Shown piece by piece: positions 52,029 through 61,452 of a stretch of 64,000 bases of DNA. The notes below the pieces were generated by a model that saw nothing but the letters and a program-made list of their open reading frames with translations, did no database searches and was not told where the DNA came from. The first letter of the stretch is position 1, and each line of letters opens with the position of its first letter. This DNA is from Bacteroidales bacterium UBA4293 (GTDB taxonomy: Bacteria > Bacteroidota > Bacteroidia > Bacteroidales > Bacteroidaceae), in the NCBI GenBank assembly GCA_002395835.1, contig DGVD01000018.1, positions 62,001 to 126,000 on the forward strand. The letters run 5' to 3'. Position numbers and translations under genes: made by a program.

Positions 52029-52060
52029 CAAATATAAATAGAATTGGCCAAATGAACAAA
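52029..52060 (-). promoter_or_regulatory. sigma-ABfr promoter for the MORN gene
   Basis: On the minus strand, TTTG (52057-52060) and TATATTTG (52029-52036) are separated by 20 bases. Transcription would begin near 52021, about 22 bases before the ATG. Confidence 0.75.
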
Positions 52061-52075
52061 TATCTTAAGGATTCT

Positions 52076-53368
52076 TTATACTTTTTTGCCAGCAATTACA
52101 ACCTTCATTTTTTCCGTTTGAAGATACTTTTTAGCCATTTGCTGAATGTCATATATGGTGGTAGAACGAATAGAATCAACTTGTTTTTGCATAAAATCAT
52201 CTTCAAACCCACTTACCTCTGCAAATATAAATGCATCGGATAACCCTAAGCCCTCATATCGTCTTGTTAACTCTCCTAACATATAACTTTTTACCATATC
52301 CAATTCTTCTTGGCTCACAAGGTTGTCACGCAAATTTTCAATTTCATTATAAACCTCCTGAATTAAAGGCCTAACATATTTGGCATCACATTGTGTGGAC
52401 ACAACAAATAAAGATTCATATGGATAAGTTACAAGACTTGAACCGATTCCATATGTATAGCCCTTATCCTCACGAATATTACTCATAAGTCGGCTACCAA
52501 AATATCCTCCTAAAAGAGTAACCAATACTGACAACTTCGTAAAATCAAGATGATTCTGACGAATTGTTAAACAGCCTATATGAACTGAATTTTGAACTGC
52601 ATCAGCCACTTCTATAAAGAGTTCTTTCTCATTTGAAGGAACTGGAGGGACAGGAATCATTTGAACTGTTGTAGAATCAACTCCCCAAAATTTCTCTCCA
52701 AACAAATTTTCAACTAAGCTACGAACTTTTAAATTTGGATTTCCTGAGAGATAAAGTGATGTATTTTGACTATGATAATAACGAGTATAAAAATCTCTTA
52801 AGTTTGAAGTCTGAAGACGAGTATAATCTTCAGAAGAAGCATATTTTGAACATGGATGACTTTCACCTAAAACCATTTTGCTAAAAGCAACCCGAGAAAT
52901 AGAATCAACCTTCCTTGAATTCACTATATACTTTTGACGAGCATTTTCTACCATTACTTGGAATTCACTCAAAGGGAAAGCCGGTTCTTTGACAATTTCA
53001 TTCAACACATCCAATGTTTCCTTTGCATACTTGTTTAAAGAAAAAAGATGAATAGAATTAGAGCTAACACCAGAATTATAAGCTAACCATGCCCCATACC
53101 TGTCCAAACTCTCAGAAATTTCTACGGAACTCTTCCTTTGAGTTCCTTCTCCCAGCATTTTATTTGTAAAAGCCGACTGCAATGGCATCTCTTGTCGCCA
53201 TTGACCTCCGTTTACTAAAATATCCAAACGAAAAACATCCTCTTGAACCGTATTACCTAATAGAGCAAATTTAGATTTATTTGGCATTACCATTCTATTA
53301 ATTTTAGGTAAATCCAAATACACTATGGGCTTAATTGAAGGGGATGTTTTACGGTCTAGCTTTTTCAT
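52076..53368 (-). CDS. M16-family (pitrilysin-like) protein lacking the zinc motif
   Basis: A 430-residue protein with the two-domain M16 fold. The C-terminal domain is recognisable from SRLMSNIREDKGYTYGIGSS (about 294-313), where the R-x8-Y pair is kept. In the N-domain the HxxEH zinc site is replaced: residues 66-70 read AFTNK in the alignment position of HFLEH, so both His and the Glu are lost. Thus it is probably a non-catalytic M16 subunit. There is no signal peptide. It overlaps kdsB by 4 bases and follows it in the same operon. No catalytic M16 partner is in the window. Confidence 0.85.
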   Translation of the reverse strand: MKKLDRKTSPSIKPIVYLDLPKINRMVMPNKSKFALLGNTVQEDVFRLDILVNGGQWRQEMPLQSAFTNKMLGEGTQRKSSVEISESLDRYGAWLAYNSGVSSNSIHLFSLNKYAKETLDVLNEIVKEPAFPLSEFQVMVENARQKYIVNSRKVDSISRVAFSKMVLGESHPCSKYASSEDYTRLQTSNLRDFYTRYYHSQNTSLYLSGNPNLKVRSLVENLFGEKFWGVDSTTVQMIPVPPVPSNEKELFIEVADAVQNSVHIGCLTIRQNHLDFTKLSVLVTLLGGYFGSRLMSNIREDKGYTYGIGSSLVTYPYESLFVVSTQCDAKYVRPLIQEVYNEIENLRDNLVSQEELDMVKSYMLGELTRRYEGLGLSDAFIFAEVSGFEDDFMQKQVDSIRSTTIYDIQQMAKKYLQTEKMKVVIAGKKV

Positions 53369-54123
53369 ACAGCATGCTGCTTAGCTAAAAAAGCCTCAGC
53401 TTTTTCCAAATCTTCTGGCGTATCTATCCCTATTGTCTCTACTTCACTAATCCCAACCTTTATAACATAACCATTTTCCAACCAACGGAGTTGTTCCAAA
53501 GATTCTGTTATTTCTAAAGGTGATTGAGGCAAAGATGTTATTTCACGCAAAACTTCTGCGCGATATGCATAAAGACCTATATGTTTATAATAAGTATGCC
53601 CGGTAAGCCAATCTTTACGGTCCTTATTCCTAAAATATGGAATAATACTACGACTAAAATAGAGAGCCTGCATATTCTTATTCACAACGACTTTAGGAGA
53701 ATTTACGTTTTCTAACGCATCATACCCATCAGATGGAATAAAGGGTTTCACTAGTGTAGCGATTTGAGTTTGAGGATCCTTGAAACAATCCATAATGGCC
53801 TGAAGTTGAACAGGCTGAATAAAAGGTTCATCCCCTTGAATATTAATTATCACATCGAAATCGCCTGGCGTTTTGGTATAAGCTTCAAAACAACGATCAG
53901 TACCACTTTTATGAGAAGTACTAGTCATGACAACCTTTCCACCAAAAGCATTTACAGCATCTGCAATACGTACATCATCTGTAGCTACAATTGCATCATT
54001 TAACACACTAGTTACCTGCTCGTAAACTCTCTGAATTACCATCTTTCCTCCTAAGTTAGCCAATGGCTTTGCAGGGAAACGAGTTGAAGCATATCTTGCT
54101 GGAATAATTCCTAAAAATTTCAT
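53365..54123 (-). CDS. kdsB: 3-deoxy-manno-octulosonate cytidylyltransferase
   Basis: A 252-residue enzyme that makes CMP-Kdo for lipid A-core synthesis. The start IIPARYASTRFPAKPLANLGGK is diagnostic; further on are ATDDVRIADAV, GTDRCFEA, INIQGDEPF and ETIGIDTPEDLEKAE. Length is normal. It lies 11 bases downstream of the PBP1A gene and overlaps the M16-like gene by 4 bases. Confidence 0.95.
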   Translation of the reverse strand: MKFLGIIPARYASTRFPAKPLANLGGKMVIQRVYEQVTSVLNDAIVATDDVRIADAVNAFGGKVVMTSTSHKSGTDRCFEAYTKTPGDFDVIINIQGDEPFIQPVQLQAIMDCFKDPQTQIATLVKPFIPSDGYDALENVNSPKVVVNKNMQALYFSRSIIPYFRNKDRKDWLTGHTYYKHIGLYAYRAEVLREITSLPQSPLEITESLEQLRWLENGYVIKVGISEVETIGIDTPEDLEKAEAFLAKQHAV

Positions 54124-54134
54124 TATCTGTAATA

Positions 54135-56444
54135 TTATTGGAAAATTGTATCTACTCCACCTTCTTCTAATGGGTCTTTATGTTCTGTAGCTAAGCCACC
54201 ACATGGAGTCCAAGTTGACGGAATATCAAATTTTTCTTCTTCACTATAGCCTAATGTCTTATCTTTAAACACTTTCTGCATGTAAAGAGCCCACACTGGA
54301 AGAGCAGCAGCTGCACCTTGACCTAATGTCATCGTGTCAAAATGGATGTCACGTTCCTCACCACCTACCCATACACCACTAACAAGGGATGGGGTATACC
54401 CCATAAACCAGCAGTCGGAGTTTGAATTTGTAGTACCTGTTTTACCACCCATATCACAAGTTAAATGATAACGATTACGCACACGGCTACCTGTACCTCC
54501 ATCAATCACTGAACGCATCATGTAAATCATCTTGAAAGCACTATCCTCACTAATAACTTCCTCCATCTGGGGCTGGAATTCAGCCACCACGTTACCTTCA
54601 TTGTCTTCTATACGTGTGACATACATTGGAGCCACACGAATTCCATGATTAGCAAATGCCGTATAAGCAGAAACCATCTCGCTAACCTTGATATCACAAG
54701 TGCCTAAACAAAGAGGCATATAAGGCTCTATGTCATTATTCCGAACTCCATAACGATGAAGCATATCTACTAATGCTGGAGGAGTTAAATGATCCATAAG
54801 ATATGCTGAGATCCAATTGTTAGACTGCTGCAATCCCCATTGCAATGAAACCAATTGACCTATTCTAGATGAACCACTATTCCTAGGGGTCCAGTTCCCA
54901 TATGTGCGCTGCACATTCAAAACTTGATCACAAGGTGTAAAACCACTTTCCATAGCTAAAGAATACAAGAATGGTTTAATAGTGGAACCCACCTGACGAC
55001 GCCCTACACCTGCCATATCGTATGTAAAATGTGGGAAATCTAATCCTCCGACATAAGCTTTCACATGACCAGTTTTAGGATCCATCGACATAAATCCCGT
55101 GCGTAAGAAATGCTTATAATATCGAATAGAATCCATTGGAGTCATCAATGTATCTATCTCGCCCTTGTATGTGAATATAGACATCTTCTGCTTTTCACTA
55201 AAAGACTTCAAAATATTCTCTTCACTATACCCCGCAGCTTTCATATTACGCCATCGATCACTCTGGCGAATATTCCTGTTCATTATCTTATCCACTTCTT
55301 CTTTTGTGAGCTGCTTTGTAAAGGGAGCAGTAGGGCGTCCTTTTTTCTCCTTAAAGAAAGCAGGCTGAAGCACCTTAGCCACATGCTCAAAACAAGCCTC
55401 TTCTGCATAGCGTTGCATTCGGCTGTCAATAGATGTATATATCTTCAAGCCATCAGTGTAGATATTATAAGTCTCACCTGTTTTTTTCCTATTCTTATTA
55501 CACCAACCATAAAGAGGATCTTTCTCCCAAGCTATAGAATCCTCATAGTAATTTACGTCTTGCCATGAAGCATAATCACTACGCTTAGGTTTTTCTGCCA
55601 TCATAATTTTACGAAGATACTCACGCAGATATGGAGCTATTCCTTCTTTATGGTCTACCCTATGGAAATTCAATACCAAATCTTGAGCCTGATATTCAGC
55701 ACAATCAGCTTTACTTAAATAACCAGCTTTTTCCATTTGGCTCAGCACGGTATTTCTACGTGCCTTGCTCCGTTCTGCAAAACGTACTGGATTATAATAA
55801 GAAGGGTTTTTACACATTCCTACTAAAGTAGCAGACTCAATAACAGTCAGTTCTTTAGGAGTCTTGTTAAAATATACCTTAGCTGCTGTTTTAATACCAA
55901 CTGCATTATTCAAAAAGTCGAAGTAATTCAGATACATAGTAAGCAGCTCTTCTTTAGTATAGAAACGCTCCAATTTAACAGCAATAACCCATTCTACAGG
56001 TTTTTGAATAATTCGTTCTAACGTACTACTTGCATGTTCGGAATAAAGCTGTTTTGCTAGCTGCTGAGTAATAGTACTACCACCCCCGGCATTAGCGTTA
56101 CCCATGAGACCTCGCTTAACGATAGCACGTGACAAAGCACGCAAATCAATACCAGAATGCTCGTAAAAACGAACATCTTCAGTTGCCACAAGTGCATCTA
56201 TTAAAGAAGAAGGCAATTCATCATAAGAGACAAAAACACGGTTGTCACGACTTAGTGACCATGTTCCCATCAATTTTTCATCAGCAGAATATATTTGTGT
56301 AGCATAACGATTCACAGGATTTTCCATCTCATCAATCGGAGGCATGTACCCTATCCAACCATTATATATAGCAATGAATCCTATAAAACTTGCCAGCACA
56401 ATAGCAAATAAAAGAATCCAAATAGCTTTCAAAAATTTATTCAT
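54135..56444 (-). CDS. mrcA: penicillin-binding protein 1A (GT51 + transpeptidase)
   Basis: A 769-residue bifunctional peptidoglycan synthase. One N-terminal membrane helix (about 8-28) is followed by the GT51 domain with catalytic Glu89 in ATEDVRFYEH and the GSTITQQLAKQL loop. The transpeptidase domain has active Ser487 in GSTIK, the S-x-N motif at 541-543 and the KTG motif at 668-670. It polymerises and crosslinks peptidoglycan in the periplasm. A TAAATTTG -7 box is at 56471-56478 on the minus strand, but no -33 TTTG is at the right distance. Confidence 0.93.
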   Translation of the reverse strand: MNKFLKAIWILLFAIVLASFIGFIAIYNGWIGYMPPIDEMENPVNRYATQIYSADEKLMGTWSLSRDNRVFVSYDELPSSLIDALVATEDVRFYEHSGIDLRALSRAIVKRGLMGNANAGGGSTITQQLAKQLYSEHASSTLERIIQKPVEWVIAVKLERFYTKEELLTMYLNYFDFLNNAVGIKTAAKVYFNKTPKELTVIESATLVGMCKNPSYYNPVRFAERSKARRNTVLSQMEKAGYLSKADCAEYQAQDLVLNFHRVDHKEGIAPYLREYLRKIMMAEKPKRSDYASWQDVNYYEDSIAWEKDPLYGWCNKNRKKTGETYNIYTDGLKIYTSIDSRMQRYAEEACFEHVAKVLQPAFFKEKKGRPTAPFTKQLTKEEVDKIMNRNIRQSDRWRNMKAAGYSEENILKSFSEKQKMSIFTYKGEIDTLMTPMDSIRYYKHFLRTGFMSMDPKTGHVKAYVGGLDFPHFTYDMAGVGRRQVGSTIKPFLYSLAMESGFTPCDQVLNVQRTYGNWTPRNSGSSRIGQLVSLQWGLQQSNNWISAYLMDHLTPPALVDMLHRYGVRNNDIEPYMPLCLGTCDIKVSEMVSAYTAFANHGIRVAPMYVTRIEDNEGNVVAEFQPQMEEVISEDSAFKMIYMMRSVIDGGTGSRVRNRYHLTCDMGGKTGTTNSNSDCWFMGYTPSLVSGVWVGGEERDIHFDTMTLGQGAAAALPVWALYMQKVFKDKTLGYSEEEKFDIPSTWTPCGGLATEHKDPLEEGGVDTIFQ

Positions 56445-56538
56445 AATGAACGCAAGTTTGTTTATTGGTGCAAATTTAGCTATAATTATTGTATAATTAA
56501 CTTATTCGGAAAAAAACTTGTTCTAATTATCTATCTGG

Positions 56539-56572
56539 GTTGATGGATTTTTACTTTTTTTTAGTATCTTTG
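56539..56572 (+). promoter_or_regulatory. candidate promoter for pyrB
   Basis: TATCTTTG (56565-56572) is a full -7 match; GTTG (56539-56542) is an imperfect -33 at 22 bases. Transcription would begin near 56580, which supports the ATG at 56604 over an upstream TTG. Confidence 0.55.
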
Positions 56573-56603
56573 ACGCTTGAAAAACGATAAATTTTGCAAC
56601 AAA

Positions 56604-57551
56604 ATGAAAACCCGCAGTTTAGTCACGATTGCTGACACGTCCAAAGAAAAAATTATGTACCTTTTGGAAATGGCACATGAGTTTGAAAAGAACACAAATC
56701 GTAAAATATTAGACGGCAAAGTCGTAGCGACCCTGTTTTTTGAACCTTCTACCCGTACTCGTCTTAGTTTTGAAACTGCTGCAAACCGCCTAGGCGCTCG
56801 TGTCATTGGCTTTGCAGACCCTAAAATTACAAGTGGAACAAAGGGTGAGACTTTAAAAGACACCATCATGATGGTTAGCAATTACGCTGATATCATTTGT
56901 ATGCGTCACTATTTAGAAGGTGCTGCACGGTATGCAAGTGAAATAGCTCCTATCCCCATTGTTAATGCCGGAGATGGAGCCAACCAACATCCTTCTCAGA
57001 CTTTACTTGACCTTTATACCATATATCAGACGCAAGGCACTTTAGAGAACCTAAATATCTATATGGTAGGAGATTTAAAATATGGCCGAACTGTTCATTC
57101 CCTTCTTATGGCTATGCGTCATTTCAATCCATTCTTCCATTTCATAGCTCCGGATGAGCTTAAAATGCCTGAAGAATACAAAGAATACTGCGAACAGCAA
57201 GGAATCAAATATAAAGAACATAAAGAATTCAATGCTGAAATAATCAAAGATGCAGATATCCTTTATATGACGAGGGTCCAAAAAGAACGGTTTACTGATC
57301 TAATGGAGTATGAGCGCGTCAAAGATGTCTATATCTTGAAAAAAGAAATGCTCAAGGATACAAAGGATAACATGAAGATACTTCATCCATTACCACGAGT
57401 AAATGAGATTGCTTATGATGTGGATGAAGACCCAAAAGCTTATTATTTCCAGCAAGCTAAAAATGGACTTTATGCTCGTCAGGCTATTATATGTGATTGT
57501 TTGGGACTTACTATTGATGATGTAAAGAATGATCCAACCATCTTAAAATAA
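56604..57551 (+). CDS. pyrB: aspartate carbamoyltransferase, catalytic chain
   Basis: A 315-residue enzyme of pyrimidine synthesis that joins carbamoyl phosphate and aspartate. The carbamoyl-phosphate loop FEPSTRTRLSFE is present, as are NAGDGANQHPSQTLLD and HPLPRVNEI. I chose the ATG at 56604 (MKTRSL). The TTG at 56577 would lie before the predicted transcription start. The regulatory chain pyrI starts 6 bases after the stop, so the two form a class B ATCase. Confidence 0.95.
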   Translation: MKTRSLVTIADTSKEKIMYLLEMAHEFEKNTNRKILDGKVVATLFFEPSTRTRLSFETAANRLGARVIGFADPKITSGTKGETLKDTIMMVSNYADIICMRHYLEGAARYASEIAPIPIVNAGDGANQHPSQTLLDLYTIYQTQGTLENLNIYMVGDLKYGRTVHSLLMAMRHFNPFFHFIAPDELKMPEEYKEYCEQQGIKYKEHKEFNAEIIKDADILYMTRVQKERFTDLMEYERVKDVYILKKEMLKDTKDNMKILHPLPRVNEIAYDVDEDPKAYYFQQAKNGLYARQAIICDCLGLTIDDVKNDPTILK

Positions 57552-57557
57552 ACCATT

Positions 57558-58010
57558 ATGAAAAAAGAATTGCAAGTTGCTGCCTTGGAAAATGGAACTG
57601 TGATTGACCATATTCCATCCAACAAATTATTTGATGTTGTCAATTTGCTTCATTTGCAAAAAATGACTACTCCTGTAACCATTGGATATAACTTGGAAAG
57701 TCAAAAGATGGGGTGCAAAGGCATTATTAAGGTCGCTGACAAATTCTTTAATCCAGAAGAAATGTCACGTTTATCTGTCATTGCTAAAAATATGCAATTG
57801 ATTATAATCAAAAATTACGAAGTGGTAGAAAAAATAAACGTGGACATCCCCGACCAATTGAAAGGCATTGTTCGCTGTAGCAATCCCAAATGCATTTGTA
57901 ATAACGAGCCAATGTCCACTCATTTCCATGTGACAGATAAAGTCCGCGGCATTATTAAGTGCCATTATTGCGAAAAAGAGCAGGTACTGGAGAAAGTGCA
58001 ATTAATATAA
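57558..58010 (+). CDS. pyrI: aspartate carbamoyltransferase, regulatory chain
   Basis: A 150-residue protein. The nucleotide-binding N-domain is followed by the zinc domain, with Cys107 and Cys112 in CSNPKC and Cys135 and Cys138 in CHYC. It binds CTP or ATP and tunes PyrB activity. It lies 6 bases after pyrB and 3 bases before the flavin reductase gene. Confidence 0.95.
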   Translation: MKKELQVAALENGTVIDHIPSNKLFDVVNLLHLQKMTTPVTIGYNLESQKMGCKGIIKVADKFFNPEEMSRLSVIAKNMQLIIIKNYEVVEKINVDIPDQLKGIVRCSNPKCICNNEPMSTHFHVTDKVRGIIKCHYCEKEQVLEKVQLI

Positions 58011-58013
58011 AAA

Positions 58014-58577
58014 ATGAAACAAGACTGGAAACCGGGCACTATGGTTTATCCACTGCCAGCCGTTTTGGTTAGTTGTGGTTCAATCCCCGATGATTACAAC
58101 CTAATTACCGTGGCATGGACTGGTACCATTTGTACAAACCCACCTATGTGCTATATTTCAGTAAGGCCAGAAAGGCATTCCCATGAAATTATATTGAAAA
58201 ACATGGAGTTTGTCATCAACCTTACTACAGAAGAAATGGCATTTGCAACTGATTGGTGTGGAGTGCGTTCCGGTAAAGACTACAATAAATTCCAAGAGAT
58301 GGGACTTACCCCAGGAAAAGCATCTATCGTAAATTGTCCAATTATCGAAGAGTCGCCTCTTAGTATAGAATGTAAAGTAAAAGAGGTTATTTCATTGGGA
58401 TCACACGATATGTTTATTGCTGATGTAGTCAATGTCAAGGCGGATGAGAAATACCTAGATCCTACTGGTAAATGGAATCTGGCCAATAGTAATCCACTAG
58501 TTTACTTACATGGCGGATATTACAAAATAGGAGAAAAAATAGGTAAATTTGGATGGAGCGTAGAAAAAAAGAAATAG
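58014..58577 (+). CDS. flavin reductase-like protein (FMN-binding split barrel)
   Basis: A 187-residue protein. The start PGTMVYPLPAVLVSCG, ITVAWTGTICTNPPMCYISVRPERHS and LNLTTEE-like segment (INLTTEEMAFATDWCG) match the flavin-reductase/DIM6-NTAB family, which binds FMN and uses NAD(P)H. The physiological substrate is unknown. It sits between pyrI (3 bases) and glyA (16 bases), so it probably belongs to the same transcript. Confidence 0.85.
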   Translation: MKQDWKPGTMVYPLPAVLVSCGSIPDDYNLITVAWTGTICTNPPMCYISVRPERHSHEIILKNMEFVINLTTEEMAFATDWCGVRSGKDYNKFQEMGLTPGKASIVNCPIIEESPLSIECKVKEVISLGSHDMFIADVVNVKADEKYLDPTGKWNLANSNPLVYLHGGYYKIGEKIGKFGWSVEKKK

Positions 58578-58593
58578 ATAAATATAAATTATT

Positions 58594-59874
58594 ATGAAAA
58601 GAGATGAAGCAATTTTTGCGTTGATCAACGAAGAGAGACAACGTCAATTGAAAGGCATCGAGTTGATCGCCTCTGAAAATTTTGTGAGTGACGAAGTAAT
58701 GGAAGCCATGGGTTCCGTTATGACCAACAAATACGCAGAAGGTTATCCTGGTAAGCGCTATTACGGAGGATGCGAAGTAGTAGACAAGAGTGAATCCCTT
58801 GCCATAGAACGCATTTGCAAGTTATTTGATGCAGAATTTGCTAATGTCCAGCCACATTCTGGAGCACAAGCAAATGCTGCCGTACTTCTAGCATGTCTTA
58901 ACCCTGGTGATAAATTTATGGGATTAAATCTTTCCCATGGTGGGCATCTATCTCACGGTTCATTAGTCAACACTAGTGGTATTTTATACAAGCCATGTGA
59001 ATATAACCTCAAAAAAGAAACAGGCCGTGTTGATTATGATCAGATGGAAGAAATAGCATTACGTGAACGTCCTAAACTCATTATTGGTGGTGGTTCTGCA
59101 TACAGCAGAGAATGGGATTATGCACGTATGCGTAAAATTGCAGATGAGGTCGGAGCTTTACTTATGATTGACATGGCACACCCTGCAGGTTTGATTGCTG
59201 CTGGTTTGCTAGACAACCCTGTTAAATATGCTCATATCGTAACTTCAACCACACATAAAACCCTTCGAGGCCCACGAGGAGGTATTATTCTACTAGGCAA
59301 AGATTTTGAAAATCCATGGGGACTTAAGACTCCAAAAGGCCAAGTAAAAATGATGAGCCAGCTTATTAATTCTGCAGTTTTTCCTGGCCAGCAAGGAGGA
59401 CCATTGGAGCATGTAATCGCAGCAAAAGCTGTTGCGTTTAATGAAGCACTCCAGCCTGAATTCAAAGAGTACCAAAAACAAGTAAAGAAAAATGCCAATG
59501 TTCTTGCACAAGCTCTTATAGATAGAGGCTTTGAAATTGTTTCGGGTGGAACTGACAATCATTCAATGCTTGTTGATCTACGTTCCAAGTACCCAGATTT
59601 AACGGGTAAAGTAGCAGAAAAAGCTTTAGTTGCTGCTGATATAACAGTAAACAAAAATATGGTGCCTTTCGACACTCGTAGTGCTTTCCAAACTTCAGGT
59701 ATTCGTTTAGGAACTCCAGCTATTACAACACGTGGAGCAAAGGAAGATTTAATGCTAATAATTGCAGAAATGATTGAAACCGTTCTAAATTCTCCTGAGG
59801 ATGAGCAGGTTATCTCTAGCGTTAGAACTCGTGTCAATAATATAATGAAGGATTATCCTTTGTTTGCTTATTAA
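58594..59874 (+). CDS. glyA: serine hydroxymethyltransferase
   Basis: A 426-residue PLP enzyme interconverting serine and glycine with tetrahydrofolate. The PLP lysine is Lys222 in TSTTHKTLRGPRGG; other marks are ELIASENF, QPHSGAQAN and GGTDNHSMLVDL. Length is normal. It is the last gene of the pyrBI-flavin reductase-glyA run and is followed by a strong terminator. Confidence 0.96.
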   Translation: MKRDEAIFALINEERQRQLKGIELIASENFVSDEVMEAMGSVMTNKYAEGYPGKRYYGGCEVVDKSESLAIERICKLFDAEFANVQPHSGAQANAAVLLACLNPGDKFMGLNLSHGGHLSHGSLVNTSGILYKPCEYNLKKETGRVDYDQMEEIALRERPKLIIGGGSAYSREWDYARMRKIADEVGALLMIDMAHPAGLIAAGLLDNPVKYAHIVTSTTHKTLRGPRGGIILLGKDFENPWGLKTPKGQVKMMSQLINSAVFPGQQGGPLEHVIAAKAVAFNEALQPEFKEYQKQVKKNANVLAQALIDRGFEIVSGGTDNHSMLVDLRSKYPDLTGKVAEKALVAADITVNKNMVPFDTRSAFQTSGIRLGTPAITTRGAKEDLMLIIAEMIETVLNSPEDEQVISSVRTRVNNIMKDYPLFAY

Positions 59875-59892
59875 TTATTTAGACCTTATAGT

Positions 59893-59926
59893 AAAAGAAG
59901 GGGAGGCAATTGCCTCCCCTTCTTTT
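59893..59926. terminator. bidirectional rho-independent terminator
   Basis: A perfect 34-base palindrome, AAAAGAAGGGGAGGCAA on the left arm with its complement on the right, between convergent glyA and the minus-strand gene ending at 59936. Confidence 0.92.
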
Positions 59927-59935
59927 GTACTATGG

Positions 59936-60376
59936 TTAATTATCTGATAAAAGTTTCTTTAAAAATTCTTCTAGTTCCTCATCTAAACCTTGAAGTAATC
60001 CATCTTCAGCAATAACTATATCATCATCTATCAATAGGAGATCCTCTATCGTTTCCTTATCTTCATCTACCAAGACAAAAGAATATGGTTTAATAATAAA
60101 TAGATTCTCTAGTTCCTTACGCCTATAGTCCAAAGATCTTCTTAGAATCAAAGAAACATCTTTTATAGCATCGGCCCCACCCAATCCTTCAAACTCACTG
60201 ATAATAACATTACTTATTACCTCATCGTCATCATCAAACACTTTCAACTCGCCACTATTAAACAACGGTTGAAAATGTATATCTGTAATCACACTTTCTT
60301 CAGGTGTAGAATAATGTTTGATTACATCTGAAATGACTTGGTCTATCAATACTTTAGATTTGTTACTTAGCTTCAT
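59936..60376 (-). CDS. uncharacterised acidic protein (146 residues)
   Basis: A 146-residue soluble protein that I do not recognise. It is acidic, with runs of Asp and Glu (DDDDEV near 48-53, LIDDDIVIAEDG near 115-126, and DEELEEFLKKLL at the end). No signal or membrane helix is seen. It has its own promoter (60401-60432). It could be a small regulator or chaperone, but nothing in the sequence decides this. Confidence 0.72.
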   Translation of the reverse strand: MKLSNKSKVLIDQVISDVIKHYSTPEESVITDIHFQPLFNSGELKVFDDDDEVISNVIISEFEGLGGADAIKDVSLILRRSLDYRRKELENLFIIKPYSFVLVDEDKETIEDLLLIDDDIVIAEDGLLQGLDEELEEFLKKLLSDN

Positions 60377-60400
60377 TCACTAACTTTTACAAAATTCATT

Positions 60401-60432
60401 CAAAAATACTGTATTTTTTTTAATAAAACAAA
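60401..60432 (-). promoter_or_regulatory. sigma-ABfr promoter for the gene ending at 59936
   Basis: On the minus strand, TTTG (60429-60432) and TATTTTTG (60401-60408) are separated by 20 bases, with a predicted start near 60394, about 18 bases before the ATG. Confidence 0.7.
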
Positions 60433-60444
60433 TTTTCCAAAATT

Positions 60445-61386
60445 TTATTCAAATCTATGCATCTGAAGGTTTAATGTTTGAATATCTGATAATCTTTTTC
60501 TAAGAACCTGAGAATAAGTATTAGCCAATAAATAAAGATCTGAATACTGGATAGTCCTTGATTCTAGTTCTTGGCATTTTTTATAGGCTGTTTCAACATT
60601 ACCCAACATCTCTTCAGCTACTATAATATTAAACTCATATTCTTCTTTAATCTTACCTTTAGACTTTTTGCTAGCATTAGTCCAGATTTCTTTAGCCTTC
60701 TCCCAATCATTTTCTTGAACAAACATAGCAGCATCACGCATATCTACATTTCCACCTTCAAAGAAAGTGCGTTCAATGGTTCTCCAATGTGGGGCAAATT
60801 CATGAGCTGCCTTTTCTGCCATATAGTCTACCATATCTTGGCGAGCATTTGTATAAGTAAGTAACCCTTCAGTATCCCACATAATGGTATCTTTTAGGAC
60901 TTCCATACGAAACGGACGGTCACGATAAGGTAAATATAACCTCAAAATTGCTTCCATGGCTACTACTGGAGCATAATCAGATTCCACCAGACTAGAATGA
61001 ACACGCTCCAAACTTATTATCATATCCACATCCAAGTCTTCACATAGTTCTTGAATATGAACTGAACTCAATGGATAAACTTTATCTTCTTCTTTATCCC
61101 ATGTGGATATGTCACTATCACAAAGAATAACATCTTCAAAATAATCAGCCTCTGCTAATTTCACAGCAAAATTCCTAGACAATTCAACAGAATTCAGATA
61201 GAATGGATTGATAGAATGGTCTTGAGTAGTCAGGTTAACCCTATCTATAACACCCACCTTCTGGATTTGTTCAGGAAAACTCACAGTAGCAGGAAACACT
61301 TGGTCTATCTCTTTTATTCCTAATGTAATCGAGCTACAAGAGGTCAGTACCACTGCCACCAATACAAAAAATATGTTCCTTTTCAT
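60445..61386 (-). CDS. lipoprotein, DUF6340-like
   Basis: A 313-residue predicted lipoprotein. The signal ends in VVLTSCSS, with lipidated Cys17 and a good lipobox. Then comes a globular domain (about 35-210) with a VGVIDRVNL strand and a DVDMIISLERVHSS segment. A helical, TPR-like tail follows (NDWEKAKEIWTNASKKSK). It resembles Bacteroidetes proteins labelled DUF6340; function unknown. It lies just after secA but a terminator at 61401-61442 separates them. Confidence 0.75.
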   Translation of the reverse strand: MKRNIFFVLVAVVLTSCSSITLGIKEIDQVFPATVSFPEQIQKVGVIDRVNLTTQDHSINPFYLNSVELSRNFAVKLAEADYFEDVILCDSDISTWDKEEDKVYPLSSVHIQELCEDLDVDMIISLERVHSSLVESDYAPVVAMEAILRLYLPYRDRPFRMEVLKDTIMWDTEGLLTYTNARQDMVDYMAEKAAHEFAPHWRTIERTFFEGGNVDMRDAAMFVQENDWEKAKEIWTNASKKSKGKIKEEYEFNIIVAEEMLGNVETAYKKCQELESRTIQYSDLYLLANTYSQVLRKRLSDIQTLNLQMHRFE

Positions 61387-61400
61387 TTTCCCTACATTGT

Positions 61401-61442
61401 AAAAAGAGCCTGAAGTATATCAATGGATATACTGCAGACTCT
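61401..61442 (-). terminator. rho-independent terminator of secA
   Basis: On the minus strand an AGAGTCTGCAGTATATC stem pairs with its partner across a CATT loop with two mismatches, and is followed by TTTTT. It lies just after the secA stop. Confidence 0.82.
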
Positions 61443-61452
61443 ATAGTTGTTT

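Noticed and set aside
56577..56603. TTG start for pyrB at 56577
   Set aside because: It lies before the likely transcription start and adds nine residues without family support.
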